Below are positions 31,701 to 32,099 of a DNA stretch of 32,099 nt, piece after piece. The DNA is taken from positions 1 through 32,099 of the forward strand of contig VXWI01000037.1 in assembly GCA_009835985.1 (NCBI GenBank). Direction: 5' to 3'. The notes below the pieces were generated by a model that saw only the letters and a list, made by a program, of their open reading frames with translations, ran no database searches and had not been told where the DNA came from. The stretch comes from Acidobacteriota bacterium (lineage in GTDB: Bacteria > Acidobacteriota > Vicinamibacteria > Marinacidobacterales > Marinacidobacteraceae). Every line of letters begins with the position of its first letter. Position 1 is the first letter of the stretch. Position numbers and translations under genes: made by a program.

Positions 31701-31990
31701 TGATCGGCAAGCGGAGCTGGGGCGGCGTGATCGGGATCACCAACCGCGGGATGCTGATGGACGGCGGCGGGGTGAACGTCCCCGAGTTCGGGTTCGCTTC
31801 CGCGGAAGGCGAGTGGGTGATCGAGGGCTACGGCGTGGACCCCGACATCGAGGTCGACAACGATCCGAAGTCGGTGATCGAGGGCGGTGATCCGCAGCTC
31901 GAACGCGCCATCGCCGAGATCATGGCGGCGGTGGAGGCGGACCCGCGTCCGCTCCCGCCCCGCCCGGCGGACCCGGTGCGCACGCGGTAG
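28718..31990 (+). CDS. tricorn-like S41 protease with N-terminal beta-propellers, secreted
   Basis: This 1090-residue protein has GAGGA 8 nt before ATG 28718 and a signal peptide (LLATALAALATPAEAE). Residues about 25-330 and about 340-600 form TolB/WD40-like beta-propellers with repeated FSPDGSQIAFTG, WSPDGERILFRS, SDRHGTNNLYSYDT and WSPDGTRIAYISD units. A Glu/Ala/Asp-rich linker is at about 548-570. The C1 helical domain (about 690-760) has LHGHDWDDLRARY with the likely catalytic His714 or His716. A PDZ domain follows (about 770-880), with VSEGDYLLAIDGAEL. The S41 domain contains VDVRRNGGGN and DENSGSDGDIFP with the nucleophile Ser978, and ends VDPDIEVDNDPKSVI. Length and order match archaeal tricorn (about 1070). 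It degrades oligopeptides to short products; the signal peptide places it in the periplasm. Confidence 0.94.
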   Translation: MRTFVSILLATALAALATPAEAETRLLRFPDIHGDRVVFTYAGDLWSAAVTGGTAVRLTSHPGRELFARFSPDGSQIAFTGQYDGDEQVYVMPSGGGAPKQLTFYPATGPMPTRWGFDNIVYDWSPDGERILFRSLRDGNGVAEGRLHEVAGSGGLPTALPLPRAGAGAWSPDGGSVVYSPLFRDFRAWKRYAGGWAQDLYIFELESRELTQITDDPRSDRDPMWIGSRIFFTSDRHGTNNLYSYDTGSGETRAWTDSDTWDLRWPGADAGGRIVFEQAGTLHLLDTNGDGTAVPIEITVPTDGLHSRPSRVSAAGKIEHFDISPTGKRMVFAARGELFSAPVEKGATRTVVATAGAHEKWPAWSPDGTRIAYISDASGEEEIYVVPQSGGQVEQLTERGRAMRYNPVWSPDGSRIAFSDKDGRVFVVTVADKTVVEAANERHGQVNDYAWSPRSGHLAMSLNDPGGFSSIYIWSAGDGELRRVTGPYFNEFSPAWGAKGNYLFYISDRMFQPQIADFEWNYALDRESGIYAVALRPDVPHLFPPESDEEPAPAEEGAEGGDDAEEAGDAEGPIGIAFEGLQDRVMRVPVDEDNYQGLAAVDGFLLYAKTSAFFYGRSAPSPPELRVFDLTERTSGTLATGISGYAVSADGKTVAVREGSAFNRYNIGTSTASSKKTVSTAGLEADRDPKAEWVQIFDEVWRRFRDFFYVENLHGHDWDDLRARYRSLLPYVEHRSDLNYVINEMIAELQVSHAYIQGGDMEIPDRPGAGFPGARFAWDADAGRYRIARIFEGHNEEARYRSPLREVGVNVSEGDYLLAIDGAELRGDESPYRQLLHKSGRPIEFTVNAEPTFEGARKVTFQPVTNEDPLIYLNEIEASRRRVEEATGGRIGYIHIPDMGANGIREFIKWYYSQVRREGMIVDVRRNGGGNISQMLIERFRREILSLGYSRTNEAASTYPGVVPPPHLVCLLDENSGSDGDIFPAMFKKAGLGPLIGKRSWGGVIGITNRGMLMDGGGVNVPEFGFASAEGEWVIEGYGVDPDIEVDNDPKSVIEGGDPQLERAIAEIMAAVEADPRPLPPRPADPVRTR

Positions 31991-32035
31991 CTCGGAGCGC
32001 CGGCCTCCGGCCGGCATCGCGCGGCAGCGCGAAAC
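31991..32035 (+). repeat. two-hairpin palindromic repeat, copy D
   Basis: The copy begins at the base after the tricorn stop codon. CTCGGAGC leads to the main hairpin GCCGGCC-TCC-GGCCGGC (31999-32015), then the second hairpin TCGCGC-GGCA-GCGCGA (32017-32032) and AAAC. Apart from a few bases it matches copy A. The remaining 64 nt to the window end show no gene. Confidence 0.75.
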
Positions 32036-32099
32036 TCGCGCTGGCGGCGGGGAGCTGTACCAACCCGCACCGCCACAATCCCCACCCCCATGCCCGACA

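Overview
The window is high-GC bacterial chromosomal DNA from a Gram-negative lineage, shown by lipoprotein and Tat signals, a TonB-dependent receptor and a periplasmic lytic transglycosylase. An orphan FtsX/MacB-type permease of the kind expanded in Acidobacteriota, many secreted peptidases, a tricorn-like protease and a secreted PQQ-type propeller suggest Acidobacteriota or a close relative. That assignment is inference; there is no rRNA or other taxonomic marker here. I see no prophage, IS element or CRISPR array.

Layout. 1-369 is the 3' part of an isoaspartyl-peptidase gene with an in-frame TAG. A tRNA-Arg(ACG) follows at 425-500, then an MltF-like lytic transglycosylase lipoprotein with two substrate-binding-type domains (580-2637). 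2740-6839 is a co-oriented run: CocE/NonD hydrolase, D-aminoacylase-like amidohydrolase and a class I glutamine amidotransferase-like protein. A sirtuin (minus strand) diverges from a TonB-dependent receptor (7688-9658). 9659-9956 holds two palindromic repeats and no gene; beside it lies an orphan VapB-type antitoxin, divergent from an M1 aminopeptidase lipoprotein with C-terminal HEAT-like repeats. Then come a PQQ-propeller protein, a front-end-type fatty acid desaturase, an FG-GAP repeat protein (minus), a small CxxCH protein, an ADOP-type permease, and a minus-strand group: a secreted unknown, then the ArsR/SRPBCC pair.

The most interesting locus is 22161-24031. A DsbD-alpha-like secreted protein is followed 5 nt later by a secreted thioredoxin-like/PDZ protein whose frame is interrupted once, by a TGA at 22937-22939. 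That TGA sits exactly where the second cysteine of a CxxC redox motif is expected (Cys-Ser-Pro-TGA). The same frame then runs on for 364 codons. A hairpin with a GU-starting apical loop lies 27 nt past the TGA, as expected for a bacterial SECIS element. I read this as a selenoprotein (Sec71) that a standard gene caller would cut to a GTG start at 22967. Its divergent promoter region carries a clean AT-rich palindrome, a likely operator for the ArsR-type regulator.

The right end holds a homocysteine S-methyltransferase (minus), an SDR oxidoreductase (plus), a Tat-exported M19-like protein missing key metal ligands (minus), a SulP anion transporter (minus) and a complete tricorn-like S41 protease (plus). 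Five copies of a two-hairpin palindromic repeat are scattered in intergenic spaces, mostly close to gene 3' ends. The general theme is secreted peptide scavenging, cell-envelope turnover and periplasmic thiol/selenol redox chemistry.
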